Origin: Syngnathus acus
Taxonomy: Eukaryota; Chordata; Actinopteri; Syngnathiformes; Syngnathidae
DNA length: 64,000 bases
Assembly (NCBI RefSeq): GCF_901709675.1
Contig: NC_051087.1
Span: 16,503,067 to 16,567,066 of the forward strand
Direction: 5' to 3'
In this document: in pieces, positions 31,863 to 43,399 of the stretch
How positions within the stretch are numbered: position 1 is the stretch's first letter
Layout of the letters: each line of letters begins with the position of its first letter
Translations under genes and position numbers: made by a program
The notes under the pieces: model-generated
Told to the model about the DNA's origin: nothing
Databases searched by the model: none
Seen by the model: the letters and a program-made list of their open reading frames with translations, nothing else

Positions 31863-31904
31863 AGCCCTTTTAACTCTGAGGCAGTTGAATGCCAGTTACT
31901 GCAG

Positions 31905-31975
31905 CAAGTCATACAAAAAGGTAAAAAAGAGTGTTTGTGGAATCAAGGTAAAAAAGAGTGTTTGTGGAATCTCTT
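31905..31975. repeat. Two-copy 27-bp tandem repeat
   Basis: The segment 'ggtaaaaaagagtgtttgtg' with 'gaatc' occurs twice in a row (about 31920 and 31948). Confidence 0.8.
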
Positions 31976-34025
31976 ACAGTACATTGTTCGGTGCAAACAT
32001 AACCACAATATTTAAGATTGTAGTGCCACAAAACATTATAAATTAAGTTGTATTGTCTTATGTGGCAATTAGTCCACTGCTTCCTAAACACAAACAACAC
32101 CTGCTGAACCTCTGTCAACCGTTTAGCAAACATTTACAAACTGGGATAGGGGCTTTAAATAAAGACCGTGTACCCTGCGAGATGATTTTAAAGGAAATGA
32201 GAAGACCCTTTCATTGTCTAGGAAGCAAGTCGGCCGTATTCACCCCTACAATAGTGAAAATGTTTGTTTCTAGCTGCCCTCGTTCGCAAAAACACAAAAA
32301 AGAGAGCTGGTGGAAAGGCAGTAAGGTTGTTTTACCATGGTGTTGATGGGAAAAGAAATAGAGTGGGAGTTATCATAAAGAATAATTAGTTAAGAATGGA
32401 TGGATATTCTACAGATGAAAAGTGTCAGACTGAGTGATGATGTTGAAACTTGAAATCGAGGGTGTTATGTTTAATGTAATAAGTGGTTATGTCTCACAGG
32501 TAGGATGTGAAGTCAAAAAGAAATTCTGGAAAGAGCTTCATGAAGCAATTCTGAACAGCCCAGGCAGAGAGAAATTCTATGCACTAGTGTGGCTTGTCAT
32601 GCTGCTGAAGGAAAGAAAACCGCCTTCTCCCACCTCCAGAACCTCACTTACCTCTGTCCATTGTTCTCACAATCAGCTGCTGAAAGTCTCATCCACGACA
32701 TTTATCCTGCCTTGCTATTTTCTCCTGTTTACGGCTGTTGGCCCGCAAATAACTGTTGTCATGCAGGAGGTGCTTTTCCTAGCCCGGCCAAGGTACTAGG
32801 TTGGGGAGAGTGCGCCGTTTCCGGGGAACTCTCCCCTCAATGTTGTCACATCTCCAACATCTCCGACAACTTCCGCACAAGCTGAAGACAAATAACCATC
32901 GTTTCAGCATGGTTAAAAGTGGTTAAAATGCTTGCGCCCTTATGTGTGGCTCTCAATGTGTCAGAAATAAGATTACTAAAAATGTGACCTTAATTTAAGG
33001 TTAATCTGATGTGCTTTAAATGGTGGCAGATATCTGCCGACTCCCATTTTGAATCTAATGGGAAAATCTAAACACAGCTGCATCCAGTTTTTAAAGGGTG
33101 TGCGCAACCACATTATCACAGTTATTTCTGTTCTTTTCCGCTCTCTTACAAGATTTGTTTTTCCATTGACTTGTACAGGTTAGGAGTAACACTAAGGGTG
33201 GAAAAAAATAATTGATAGTTTTTATATAATACAAGTGCAAGCCAATTAATTATTTACTAAAACCTAGCAATAAAACAGATTGTTTTGACTTTGTAAAAAA
33301 CAATTTTATTATTTTCTTGCGACTGTGTTAAAAATAAATATGTAAGTTCAATATTTCCTTTTTTATAGTTTTTTTTTAATAAATAATTTTGCCAACAGGC
33401 GCCCTTTTTTTTGCTAGAGCCCATCCCTCTAAAATTGTATTTGCTCATGCCTGGTGCAGTGTGCCGCATTCTGCAGCTAGTAGTTTTTATAAGTCATCAG
33501 CTGTGGCCAAGTAATTTAGCTGCCGTTTGAAACAAATGAATCGCAGGTGAACAATGTCACACCATTGCAGATGAAACGGTCGATCAAAATGTTTTGTATC
33601 ACATTATTTTCTACAGCAAAGAAAGTGAAAAGACATCCACCAGTATTGTCATGTCATTACTGTCAGCGCTCCTAAATACACAGATTGCAACTAGAAACAG
33701 GTGTGATGCAGAAAGCTCGGCTCACCAATGCTCCCCCTTGAAACTACATAAAAAAATAATCATTTTTGCTGCTAATAATTTAAGAAGTGTACATGTAATG
33801 TTTCACTGTCATTACAAAAATACAGGTATATTTCGTGCATTTTAACAGAACACTAAATCTGTTTGATTATATGTTTATGTGTGCATGAGTACAATGTTAT
33901 GTGCTTGCATGTGGCATTGCAAGGTGTGGTTGGATAAAGGTTTAAAATGGCGCAGGTCCATTATGGTCCATTATTTTAGTCTTCGTAACATTCCTGACTC
34001 ACTCTTTTTTTTCCTCTTTGTTTTA

Positions 34026-34062
<37 letters not shown>

Positions 34063-34617
34063 GCCCCCTAAAACCATGTCTGTCTCAATGTGTGTTGTCT
34101 CCAAACTTCTCTCTAGCCAATTAGTGCACTGGCTCTTTCAGCAGAAGACAATGTGTCTCCTCTAAATCCAGAGAGGAGGCTTTAAACATTCTCTAGAGAT
34201 TCAGGGAGTAGGCAAAAGGAAGGGCGGGAGCGATGGAGAATGAGACCACACACACGCACGCACGCACGCGCACACACACACACACACACACGCACCACGG
34301 ACACACACACACGCACGCACACTAAGACTCACGTGCATTAGATAGCAAAGTTCTTCTGGGTCCTCTAGCCTTTTGCTCAAAGCACCTGAATTACTTTTTG
34401 CATAGATTTGCATGTTTGAGTATCTTTATTGGGGCTGTTGTTTTTCTGCCAACGCACTTAAAAACATCAACAACATTTGACATTCATGTGTCATTTTTCA
34501 CGAACATAATTAAAACAATGAAAACACCTAGCTTATAGGAGGGATATGTGTGTGTCCAGTGTCCAATGATACATGGTCACTGGGGAGGACTGTAAACACA
34601 ATTTTCTAAATAAGGCA
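31976..34617. other. Anonymous sequence with microsatellites, no gene supported
   Basis: No transposon family seen elsewhere in the window is recognisable here. It contains a (CT)n run at about 34030-34062 and a (CA)n/(CGCA)n run at about 34250-34322. A 121-residue frame at 32434-32799 has no features I recognise. This may be host intronic or intergenic DNA. Confidence 0.4.
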
Positions 34618-35171
34618 TACCGTACTGGCCCGAATATAAGACGATGGTTTTTGCATTGAAATAAGACTGAAAGCGGGGGGGGTCATCTTACATTCGGGGT
34701 CTAGACATTATACCCATTCATTTGTGCGCAGCGGTAAGTTAAAGGTTGCTGGTTTCGACTGAGTATGTTGCTGTGATCGTGTGCGTCTTTGACACAGTGA
34801 GTATATACATTCATTGTTACTACTGTCCACTGTTGTGCCGTTTGTCCGATCGCGGTTTGCTTCGTGTGCGCACCGTTTGATCGACAGCTCCGGTGCGCTC
34901 CTTTAAGTTTGCCTCGCATCGTACAAGCAGCGTACACGCATGACTCCAGCCGTTACGCAACGGCACGGCGACTAACGGTCGCCAGCAAATGTATTTTGTT
35001 GTCTCGATGACTTATGTTTGGTGTGTTGCCGAGAGTATTTCATTTATGGTTATTTAGTATCGCGGAACCGTTACGCGCAGTTAGTTATGTAATGTGTGCC
35101 GTCTACTAGTGTTGTGTGACGTCAGAGGTTGAGCATTGACTTACGTGCTGTATTTTTGTCTGTTGCAGAAC

Positions 35172-35202
<31 letters not shown>

Positions 35203-35944
35203 CACACACCCTTCACACGCTTCATACAATAATCACACACACAAGAATCACATTCACACACTCAAAGACTCACCCATGTACTACACTACACACACTTGGT
35301 CTGACGACCAAACGTGTGCCTATACCCTTTTGCCAGTTTGCCTGTATGCCCCTATGAGCCACAGTGCCTGTTACGTTTTTGGCAATAATTCAGTAAATCA
35401 ATGAAAACTGAACCACGTCTTCCCTTCTGTGTTCCGACCGACACCCGGGGGCGAAAAGAGCATAACCATCCAAGCCAACCCCCTATACAGTCCTCAGGCT
35501 CCCCAACAATAGCGGTAGCAGTTTGCATTATTTTATTGCAATGCTTTTCCTTATTCAGATTTGTTTCAAGACTACAGTTACAGTTAGACTTCACTTTGAT
35601 GGTTGATGCAGTTATTGCAATTTTGTTGTTTTATCACAGTAGATTGGTTTATTTACATTTCAAAAACCAGAAGCCATTAATTTACAAATGTGATTGCACA
35701 TTAGTTTACATATTTAAATGTTATGATATTAAGATGTGATAGATAGATTTTGCATGATTTGAATGAGGCAAAATAACATGCTTTTTCTTTCGAATAGATT
35801 GTTATAATCATTTGTTTCAGATGTAATCATTTTCTGTATAAAAATTAAATTTGGTGTTCAAAAAGTCTTTTTTCAAACTTGAGTCTTGAAAAAGAGGGGG
35901 TCGTCTTATAATCAAGGTCATCTTATATTCGGGCCAATACGGTA
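34618..35944. mobile_element. TIR-C element, 1.33 kb
   Basis: It begins TACCGTACTGGCCCGAATAT with 'aagacg' and ends 'catcttatattcgggccaat' with 'acggta'. A second inner pair ('gtcatcttacattcgggg' at 34681, 'gtcgtcttataatc' at 35901) gives sub-terminal repeats. The interior has a (CA)n tract (about 35171-35200) and no transposase. The TA at both ends would fit a TA target duplication. Confidence 0.8.
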
Positions 35945-36440
35945 ATCTAATCAGGCAAGCTATGCAGGCGTAACCAAAATGTTGGCATCTCTGCGCTTCG
36001 GTCACATAATGCACCACTTTTCTCAGCTTAATTATATTAATTACAATTTCTAGTTAATTTCTCCTGTGTGCATTGAAGCATCACAAAAGGCAGAGAACAA
36101 AACTGTTTTTAGTCTATATTTGGAACATGTATAAAATGGGGGGAAATACTGTTAATTTCACTTGTGAGGACAAAAAATGCAAGATAGACAATGTGGAAGC
36201 AAAGTTTCGGTAATGGCAGCACTAGAGAAAGTTACCTTTTTTTTCGTGTGTGGGAGCCTCCCAGCAGTGTTCTCGCTCACTTTTCTAAAACTTTCTCTCA
36301 TCCTCTGTGTTATGGTGACTATTGCTTATTCAAACGATTTGCTATTCAACCTGAAATCCCAGTCCCGGGTAGGTATATGGTTCCACACTTGCCTGTGGAG
36401 GTGAGGAAGTCCTATCGTGGCTCAAGCCTAGGCTAAGGAC
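35945..36440. other. No gene seen
   Basis: Short stretch between TIR-C and the L2 fragment. The frames overlapping 36177-36436 show no motif, and nothing here matches another repeat in this window. Confidence 0.4.
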
Positions 36441-36444
36441 TAAG

Positions 36445-37137
36445 CGGGAAGTGGCGTTTTAGACCTCCTGTACCCTCCGTGATCCTGGCGAGCATTAACT
36501 CACTGCAGAACAAGACTGATGAGCTGGCTACGCTGGTGAAGACTATGAAGTCCTGAGAGTGCAGTTTGTTGTGCTTCTGTGAGACGTGGCTCACGGCGAG
36601 CATACCAGATGCTAGCGTTGAGCTACCGGGCTTCAGCACAATCAGAGCCAACAGAAACATCAAAGCCTGTGGAAAGAGTAAAGGCGGTGGTCTCGCTCTG
36701 TATGTGAATGTTAGGTAGTGCCACTCTGGGCATGTGTACATCAAGACTTCCATCTGCTACAGAGACATTGAACTTTAGGCAGTGAGCCTGCGTCCTTACT
36801 ATTTGCCCAGGGAGTTTGGACAAGCCATTGCTGTTCTTGTTGACGTTCCTCTGCGTGGCGACACGGGAGTAGCGTGTGACGTCATCCACTCGGCGGTTAC
36901 TGACTTGCTGCTGATCTCCGGGTACTTTAATCACGTGACTTTGGACAAGTCACCTGCCTTCAGCCAGTATGGGGATTGTTACACCAGGGGAAATAAGACT
37001 ATTGACCTGCTGTATGTGACCCTTGAGGATGCATACAATGCCACCCCTCTACCTGCACTAGAGAAGGGAGATCACAACTTTGTCCTGCTTCGGCCGCATT
37101 ACATGACAAAATTGAGGAGACCACTCGCCTGTTCAGG
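36445..37137 (+). pseudogene. L2-type LINE endonuclease fragment
   Basis: In shifting frames one reads 'ILASINSLQNKTDEL', 'LCFCETWLTASIPDAS' (the catalytic ETWL motif), 'GGGLALYVN', then 'LPREFGQAIAVLVDVP', 'CDVIHSAVTDLL', 'SGYFNHVTL' (the GDFNH motif, with G-Y in place of G-D) and 'KTIDLLYVTLEDAYNATPLP' with 'GDHNFVLLRP' (the SDH motif, as GDH). These are the apurinic-type endonuclease motifs of L2/CR1-group LINEs, which nick the target. The fragment has several stops and is interrupted by a SINE at 37138. A short continuation ('DWDVMLGPW') follows the SINE at about 37500. Confidence 0.75.
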
Positions 37138-37455
37138 AAGGGTCGCTCAGTGGCCTAGTGGAAGAGTGTCCGCCCTGCGACTGGAAGGTTGTGGGTTCAA
37201 ACCCCAGCCGGGTCATACCAAAGACTATAAAAATGGGACCCATTGCCTCCTTGCTTGGCACTCAGCATTACGGGTTGGAATTGGGGGGTTAGATCACCAA
37301 ATAATTCCCGAGTGCGGCACCGCTGCTGCTCACTGCTCCCCTCTCCCCCAGGGGATGGATTAAAATCACACGGGGAAGGGTTAAATGCAGAGGACAAATT
37401 TCACCACACTCAGATGTGTGTGTGACGATCATTGGGACTTTAACTTTTTAACTTT
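37138..37455 (+). mobile_element. Full-length tRNA-derived SINE inside L2 fragment
   Basis: Same family as at 9844 and 26214. It starts 'ggtcgctcagtggcctagtg', has the B-box GGTTCAAACCC and ends in an (AACTTTT)n tail. It splits the L2 endonuclease region. Confidence 0.85.
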
Positions 37456-37681
37456 TAACTTTGAGGCTGGGCAGTCTCTGACGGATTGCATTGGGACTAC
37501 CTACCGACTGGGATGTAATGCTGGGGCCATGGCTTGAGGACATTGAGGGGACCCAAATGCAGGGAAGCGAGGCAGGAGGTGCAGGCAATATAATGGTCGT
37601 CCTCAGACGAGCTTCCATATTAGAAGCTATACATTGCGCATTAGTAATGAATGTGGGGCGCAGCTCCTCACAGCATCTCCA
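37456..37681. other. L2 remnant and anonymous sequence
   Basis: The first 60-100 bp ('ttgggactacctaccgactg', 'ggatgtaatgctggg') continue the L2 protein after the SINE. The rest, to the inverted SINE at 37682, is not assigned. Confidence 0.4.
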
Positions 37682-37828
37682 ATCCAACCCTTAATGCTGA
37701 GTGTCAAGCAAGGAGGCATCGGGTTCCATTTTTTATAGTCTTTTTGGTATGACTCAGCCAGGGATCGAACCCACAACCTCCTAGTCTCAGGGCGGACACT
37801 CATACCACAAGGCCACTGAGCTGGCAAG
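37682..37828 (-). mobile_element. SINE 5' half, minus strand
   Basis: The reverse complement of the SINE head and first body segment: 'ccaacccttaatgctgagtg' to 'caaggccactgagctggc', with B-box 'gggatcgaaccc' read inverted. The 3' half is missing. Together with the plus-strand copy at 37138 it forms an inverted pair about 230 bp apart. Confidence 0.8.
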
Positions 37829-37859
37829 GACTAATTTAATATAAAGGAAACAAAAGGCA

Positions 37860-38092
37860 AACAGTGTACTATTAGAGCTGGAAAACTAAATAAACAACAG
37901 GGAACTAAGTATCAAAATAAATACTCGAAAAATGACTTGGACTTCACATGGAAGGGAGTAACAACGTAATAGAAATAAGAGCGAGCGTGACAGCAAGACA
38001 TCAGCACAGCACAATGACTCCACAAAGACTGAACAGAAAGGAGGGAACTATTTGGGTAAGAAATTAAAACCAAACAAACTAAAAACATGACA
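37860..38092 (-). repeat. Unclassified interspersed repeat (relative of 7765-7990)
   Basis: Read on the minus strand it starts 'gtcatgtttttagtttgttt' with 'ggttttaattt' and passes 'agttccctcctttctgttca'. The same order of blocks occurs on the plus strand near 7765-7930. No open frame. Confidence 0.4.
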
Positions 38093-38330
38093 CATCCATC
38101 CGTTTTTAACACTGCTTATCCTGCTAAGGAACGCGGGGCGTGCTGCTGCCTATCCCAGCTGACATCGAGCGAAAGGCAGACTACACCCTGCACTGCTCGC
38201 CGGCCAGTCGCAGGACAAATATACAAACAACGAGCCACACCCACATGCACACCGTCACTGAGCGGGAATCAATCCCACGCTGCTCGCACTCAAGTCAGAT
38301 GAAATTAGCCTAACACCATCAGCGACTTAT
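38093..38330 (-). mobile_element. Degraded (ATCC)-tailed tRNA-SINE, minus strand
   Basis: 'acatccatccgtttttaaca', 'ctgcttatcctgctaaggaa' and 'gctgcctatcccagctgaca' match the opening of the element at 12149. The far end ('gcgggaatcaatcccacgct') corresponds to the tRNA-like head. More diverged than the 12149 copy. Confidence 0.6.
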
Positions 38331-38985
38331 GTGATTTACTGTTTTGACAATTCTAAACACAATTAATTTGGTCTAATTTAGATTTATTGATGACTTATTT
38401 TTATGTTATTGCTTTCCTAAATTCAGAGGTAATCTTGTCGCTTGTATCCTGTATTGTCTTGAGAGAAATCAGAATAGTTGTACATATCTGCAAATAAGGT
38501 GGGGAGGGTATACTTCGAGAATGGTCCAAAATATGAGTTTAATGGATGGAACATTCTAGGGCAGTTATAAGACAATGAGGCAAGCCGATGACCCGGCCTA
38601 ACAGGTCAACGAATAGTGCTCTGCGCTTCTAAGCCGGGGCCGCGTGTACAATGCCCAAGTAGGGTGATTCTTTTGTTTCCAAAATGTCAGGAATGGCGGA
38701 GTCGGGTTTGTCTTTCGACCGCTTGCACGGCACAAATTGGCTGGAAAAAGTCTATAACAGGGGTGGCCAGCTCGCGGGCCGCATGCGGCTCTTTGCCTGG
38801 TTTCATGCGGCTCTTTTACGTTCATATCAACATTTGTGTTTGTGGTTTTTTTTGTGCGTGTTGCTGCTTTGCTTGAGTTCAATATGGTATTTCCGTCAAA
38901 CACGTATGCGCATGAGGTGAAATCCCGCAAAGAAGGAGGGGCAAACCCATTCGAGGAAACAAATAGTGTCAATTTCCCTCTCAAA

Positions 38986-39393
38986 ATGGCAGGGAGAAAA
39001 TACACAGCTAAACGAAAATATGAAGATGAACACAGGACGTTTTTAACAGAGTGGGAAAGTTTATATTCTTTTGTTGAATGCAATGGCAAGCCATTCTGCC
39101 TGACATGTCAGACGTCATTAGCGCATTTCAAAGCTTCGAATCTTCAGCGCCACTTCAGCTCACTTCATGCTAATATCGATAAGGACTTTCCAAAAAGGAC
39201 TGAATTTCACAAGCGCAAGCTGGACACTTTGAAAAGTCAGGCAGAAAAACAGGTACAGTTTTTCCAAAAAATTACGAAGCACTCAGAGACTGTCACGCTT
39301 GCATCGCATCAACTGGCTTGGAACATTGCACGGGCTAAAAAGCCATACAATGAAGGGGAGTTCATTAAAAAATGCCTCAGTGACGGTGTTTAA
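38986..39393 (+). pseudogene. N-terminal part of a hAT transposase
   Basis: MAGRKYTAKRKYEDEHRTFL is followed by a C2H2-like finger, 'CLTCQTSLAHFKASNLQRHF' with 'SSLH'. Then comes 'LASHQLAWNIARAKKPYNEG' and 'EFIKKCLSDG', a segment that precedes the catalytic fold in Charlie/GTF2IRD2-like hAT proteins. The frame stops at 39391, before any catalytic motif. It is about 85-90% similar in layout to the minus-strand piece at 18308-18658. Confidence 0.7.
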
Positions 39394-39721
39394 ATCTTGT
39401 CTCCTGAAAACGACAAACTAAAACAAATGGTATCAGACATCCAATAAAACAATTGCTTCGAGTAGCAACAACGGAATACAAGCCAGATTTGAAAACGATT
39501 GTTCAAGGCAAGGAATGCACTCAGCAACATGCATAGTAAGTGAAAAAACGCTATTGTAAATTATTAGGATTCTGTTTGTGGACTTTGTTGAACTGAGAGT
39601 TTGTGTGTGACAGTGCACACAATGTTCATTGTTGAAAATGATTGGCCTGTGGTCTTAGTACTGTAGGAGTTACGTAAATCATGGTGCATGACATGATAAT
39701 GTCACACAATAAATTTGGCTG

Positions 39722-39730
39722 AGCAGAAGT

Positions 39731-39773
<43 letters not shown>

Positions 39774-39790
39774 TGTGAGTGAGTGTCTGA
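39722..39790. repeat. (TG)n microsatellite
   Basis: About 40 bp of alternating TG followed by interrupted TGAG units. It is part of the hAT interior and present in sister copies as (CA)n at 17952 and (TG)n at 48706. Confidence 0.9.
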
Positions 39791-39929
39791 GTGTGTGTAT
39801 GTATGTGGGGGGGTGATGTTCATGTGTGCTCATATGTATGATGTGGCTCTTTGCGGTAACAGTAAAAAATTTGGCTCCTAGTCCTGCCTCAGAGTCTGCA
39901 CTTCGGCGAGGTTCGTTCCCCTCATCCGG

Positions 39930-40690
39930 AGAAGTTCTCCGGAGAGGGTGGTAGCTGCGGAGGTTTCCTCCGGCAATGTGTACTATTTTTTAAATGGTCT
40001 CCCCTGTCTTTTTCCCACGACGGAGCTAAGATCTCGTTTGTTTTGGGACTCCTCACGGGCAAGGCGCTAAGTTGGGCAGAAGCCGGTTTTCTGACAGCAT
40101 TTTGGCTGTTCTTACGAAGAGTTTTTAAAGGAATTTAAGCAGACCTTTTCGACCGAGACCGATCAGATCGGTGTGTCTCCCCGGTTGTGGGGGCTTAGGC
40201 AAGGCAACAACCCCGTGTCAGATTTCACTATTGAGTTCCGTACGTTAGCAGCTGTGTCCGGGTGGAGCCCTGTAGCCTTGAAAACGGCTTTCTTTCAAGC
40301 CTTGGATGAGTCCTTAAAGGACGAATTGGCAGTCCTGGAAGAACCAGACACTTTGGCCGACCTAATTTCCCTGGCCATTCGTTTGGACAATTGGATTAGG
40401 GAGAGACAGAGAAGCCCCCGACGGGAGTGAACGGAAGGTAGATCACAGCCCTTTTTAGCCAGGCCCAGTCCGCCTGGGCAGTCAACTTACCAGTCCTCTC
40501 CAGAGCCCGAGGCCATGCAGATTGGCCGGGCTCGACTATCTCCGGAGGAACTGCAGCAGCGCCGAGAGTCCCGACAGTGTCTGTACTGCGGCTCCCCGGA
40601 TCATTTTGTCGCCAGCTGTCCAATTCGGCCAAAAGAGAGTGCCCGACGGTCATGAGGGGAGGACCGCCGGACCATCCTCCACTTAAGTCT
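39930..40690 (+). pseudogene. Gypsy gag with zinc knuckle
   Basis: The capsid-like part reads 'GLRQGNNPVSDFTIEFRTLA', 'WSPVALKTAFFQALDESLKD' and 'LADLISLAIRLDNWIRERQR' (40173-40430), matching the retrotransposon gag domain. Upstream pieces ('EGGSCGGFLRQC') lie in another frame, so there is at least one frameshift before 40173 and a stop at 40428. A CCHC knuckle CLYCGSPDHFVASC lies at about 40578-40619. Gag would package element RNA; here it cannot be made whole. Confidence 0.7.
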
Positions 40691-42204
40691 CCTCGCTTCT
40701 CCCTACCCGCCATGATTTCTGTCCACAACCATAGCTACTCGGGGTGTGAGAGAAACCTGATTGACCAGGAATTCGTCTCCCGAGCCCAGATCGAGACGGA
40801 ACCTCTCTCAATTCCTCTCTCTGTCTCTGCCCTGGATGGGAGGGGACTCTCCAGCATAACCCAACGCACCAAACCCGTGAACCTGCTCATTTCTGGCAAC
40901 CATCGAGAACTGATTTCATTTCATGTCTTTCCAATCAGACAGTCGACCCTTGTCCTTGGGTTCCCCTGGCTCCGGAGACACAACCCCCAGATCAACTGGT
41001 CAGAGTGCCGTATCGAGTCCTGGTCCACGATGTGCTTGTCCTCTTGTCTTCAGTCTGCAGTGCCATCTCGCCCGCCCTTAGTAGCACCCGAGGAATCAGG
41101 TCCGATTTCTCTTTCACAAGTGCCCAGAGAATACCATGACCTAAGACAGGTTTTCAACAAGAGCAAGGCTTCATCCTTACCGCCACATCGCCCCTATGAT
41201 TGCGCCATAGAGCTTCTTCTCGGAGCCCCGCTACCGTCCAGTAGACTCTACAATATCTCACGCACTGAGAGACAAGCTATGGAGACGTACAACAATGAAT
41301 CACTGGCCGCTGGCATCATTCGCCCTTCCTCCTCACCCCTGGGGGGCAGGTTTCTTCTTTGTGGGCCAAAAGGATAAGACTCTTCGCCCTTGCATCGGCT
41401 ACCGTGGCCTCAACCTCATCACCGTCAAGAACAGGTATCCTCTTCCCCTCATTTCATCTGCATTCGAACCTGTCCAGGAGTCCACCGTCTTCACCAAGCT
41501 AGATCTCAGAAATGCATATCACCTGGTCAGGATATGCCAGGGTGACGAGTGTAAGACCGCTTTCAAGACCCCGCTGGGCCACTTCGAGTACCTCGTCACG
41601 CTGCCGCAGCAGTGTTTCAAGCCCTAGTCAACGACGTACTTCGGGACTTTCTCAACATATTCGTCTTTTTTACCTCGATGGCATCCTCATCTATTCACGG
41701 AACCTAGCCAAACATCGCTGTCATGTCCGCCTGGTGCTGCAGCGTCTCCTGGAGAATTGCCTGTTTGTCAAAGCTGAGAAGTGCGAATTCCACAAACAGT
41801 CCGTCACGTTCTTAGGATTCATTCTCGAGAGAGGTCAAGTTCGGCCTCACCCCGATAAGATCAAGGCCGTCCTGTACTGGCTTGTTCCAGAGAACCGCAA
41901 CCGGGTCCAACGCTTCCTCGTGTTTTCCAACTTTTACCGCCGATTCATTCGCAATTACAGTCAGACAGCCGCTCCCCTGGCAGCCTTGACCTCAACCAAG
42001 ATAACTTTCAGCTGGACTCAAGAAGCCAACGCCGCGTTCATCGCTCTAAAGGAGAAGTTCTCACAGGCACCAATCCTCATCCATCCGGATCCCTGCAAGC
42101 AGTTTACCCTGGAGGTCGACGCTTCCGACACAGGAGTGGGGGCTATCCTGTCACAACGCTCGGACACTGACGGAAAGCTTCACCCCTGTGCATTCTTCTC
42201 CTGA
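40577..42204 (+). pseudogene. Gypsy protease and reverse transcriptase, catalytic residues lost
   Basis: The protease region ('SYSGCERNLIDQEFVSRA') has YSG where the family has DSG, so the catalytic Asp is missing. The reverse transcriptase follows with '[20 protein letters not shown]', '[19 protein letters not shown]', '[20 protein letters not shown]' and '[15 protein letters not shown]' (motif A). A small deletion lies near 41600, and then '[12 protein letters not shown]' follows, where the second Asp of the YxDD motif is Gly. The connection region continues to '[18 protein letters not shown]' (start of RNase H) and a stop at 42202. At least two frameshifts (near 41340 and 41600) break it. 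Confidence 0.85.
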
Positions 42205-42333
42205 CGTTTAACATGACCGCAATCGTCGGCAACTGTGAAGTTAAAGCTGCATGCAGCAGCAGAAGTCAGACGGGTGATTCAGCAGTGAGAGCAGGGTCTC
42301 TGGTGATCGCGTCACAGCCACATCAGTGACACT

Positions 42334-42367
42334 CTGATGAAGGCGGAAGAAACCGCCGAAACATGTC
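42334..42367 (+). ncRNA. Hammerhead ribozyme motif, 5' pLTR
   Basis: CTGATGA (42334-42340), stem II GGCGG/CCGCC (42342-42346 with 42353-42357), then GAAAC and ATGTC. Helix III would be two base pairs (AC/GU) closed by an AU loop, with cleavage expected after the C at 42367. Stem I would use the flanking 'gtg..'/'..cac' sequences and is only partly paired by eye. Minimal hammerheads of this kind are known from Penelope-like elements. Confidence 0.75.
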
Positions 42368-42436
42368 AGGTAATGCACCTAAAATAATTTGTTTGATATA
42401 AAAGAACCAGTGAAGTGATTAAAAAGGAAAAACAAG

Positions 42437-43315
42437 ATGAACTTAATACAACTATTACGAAGACGTTATGGAGAGAACTGCGTCAAGGAATTTTGCCTCC
42501 TCGAAAAGCTGACGAAAAAACGAGCTCGCTACAGGAACCACCTGAGGTTCAATCTACGCTGCCGGGATGAAGAAGTAACGCCGGCCAGCCTGACAATCAA
42601 GAACCCAATTCCGACCAGGAACGCGGAAAGGATTATCAGGAGAGTGCGGATGACTCTGGTCAAAGAACGGATACGCTGCACAACCAACAAACTCAATAAC
42701 ATCAACGATGAACTACAGCGACTGACGGAACAATTCAAACACCGGTATGCCCAGGACAATAACACGGAAACAACACTACACGGACATTTAGATAATATAC
42801 ACGAACAGGAATTTGCCGCCACAAAAAACCGACACATCGGGAAATTGGACAGACTCATCGCACAAAAGAAGGCACAACCGGACCACACACACATCAACGA
42901 AAAATGGATTCACAATATGTCACGCCACAAACTCACCCAGGCAGAACGCAGCATACTAGCAAAAGGACTCAACTACGCGATCACACCCAAAAACATACCC
43001 CTCGATAATTTCATTTTAGCCACGGAGTTAGCATGCGAAAAAATACATAATCCAGGACAAAAACCAGCACTGCGCAATGAAGTTGCAGGTATATTAAAAA
43101 CGGCAAAATCACCACCCAGTAATATTACAAAACAGAAAGCAAACGCAATGATCACACTAGCAAAAAATAAAGACATTACAATCCTCCCAGCGGACAAAGG
43201 CAGAACAACAGTAATTATGGACACAGACACTTACGAAGAATCGATGCAACAGTTACTACAGGACGACACCTACGAAGTAGTAAAAAAAAGACCCAACAGA
43301 AGACAAGAAAAATAA
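42437..43315 (+). pseudogene. Penelope N-terminal region and start of reverse transcriptase
   Basis: The 292-residue frame starts MNLIQLLRRRYGENCVKEFC just after the 5' pLTR. It is rich in charged residues (coiled-coil-like 'LNNINDELQRLTEQFKHRY') and reaches 'NKDITILPADKGRTTVIMD', the conserved entry to the reverse transcriptase fold in Penelope-like elements. The frame stops at 43313. The next motif, 'RIYGTPKIHKPGTPLRPIVD' (about 43410-43470), lies in a different frame. Confidence 0.8.
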
Positions 43316-43399
43316 ACTCAAAGCATTACTCAAACCACTACTCATTGAAAATAAAATAGACAAACAGGCATACAATCACCTAATACCCACAGCAAACAT

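Larger units (their letters stand above)
39887..42250 (+). mobile_element. Ty3/Gypsy LTR retrotransposon fragment (Sushi-like), no LTRs
   Basis: The order gag - zinc knuckle - protease - reverse transcriptase - start of RNase H is preserved on the plus strand. No LTR is seen at either side; the fragment starts abruptly inside gag next to a hAT end and stops inside the RNase H-like region near 42250. The protein type resembles the Sushi-like chromovirus lineage of fish. The copy is dead: see the two pseudogene entries. Confidence 0.8.

Noticed and set aside
32434-32885. Host exon(s) with a 98-121 residue frame
   Set aside because: Overlapping frames with no recognisable domain. Codon pattern not judged without tools. 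Left as anonymous sequence.
36177-36436. A small membrane protein (75-81 residues)
   Set aside because: Two overlapping frames, no conserved motif and no splice or promoter context. More likely random.
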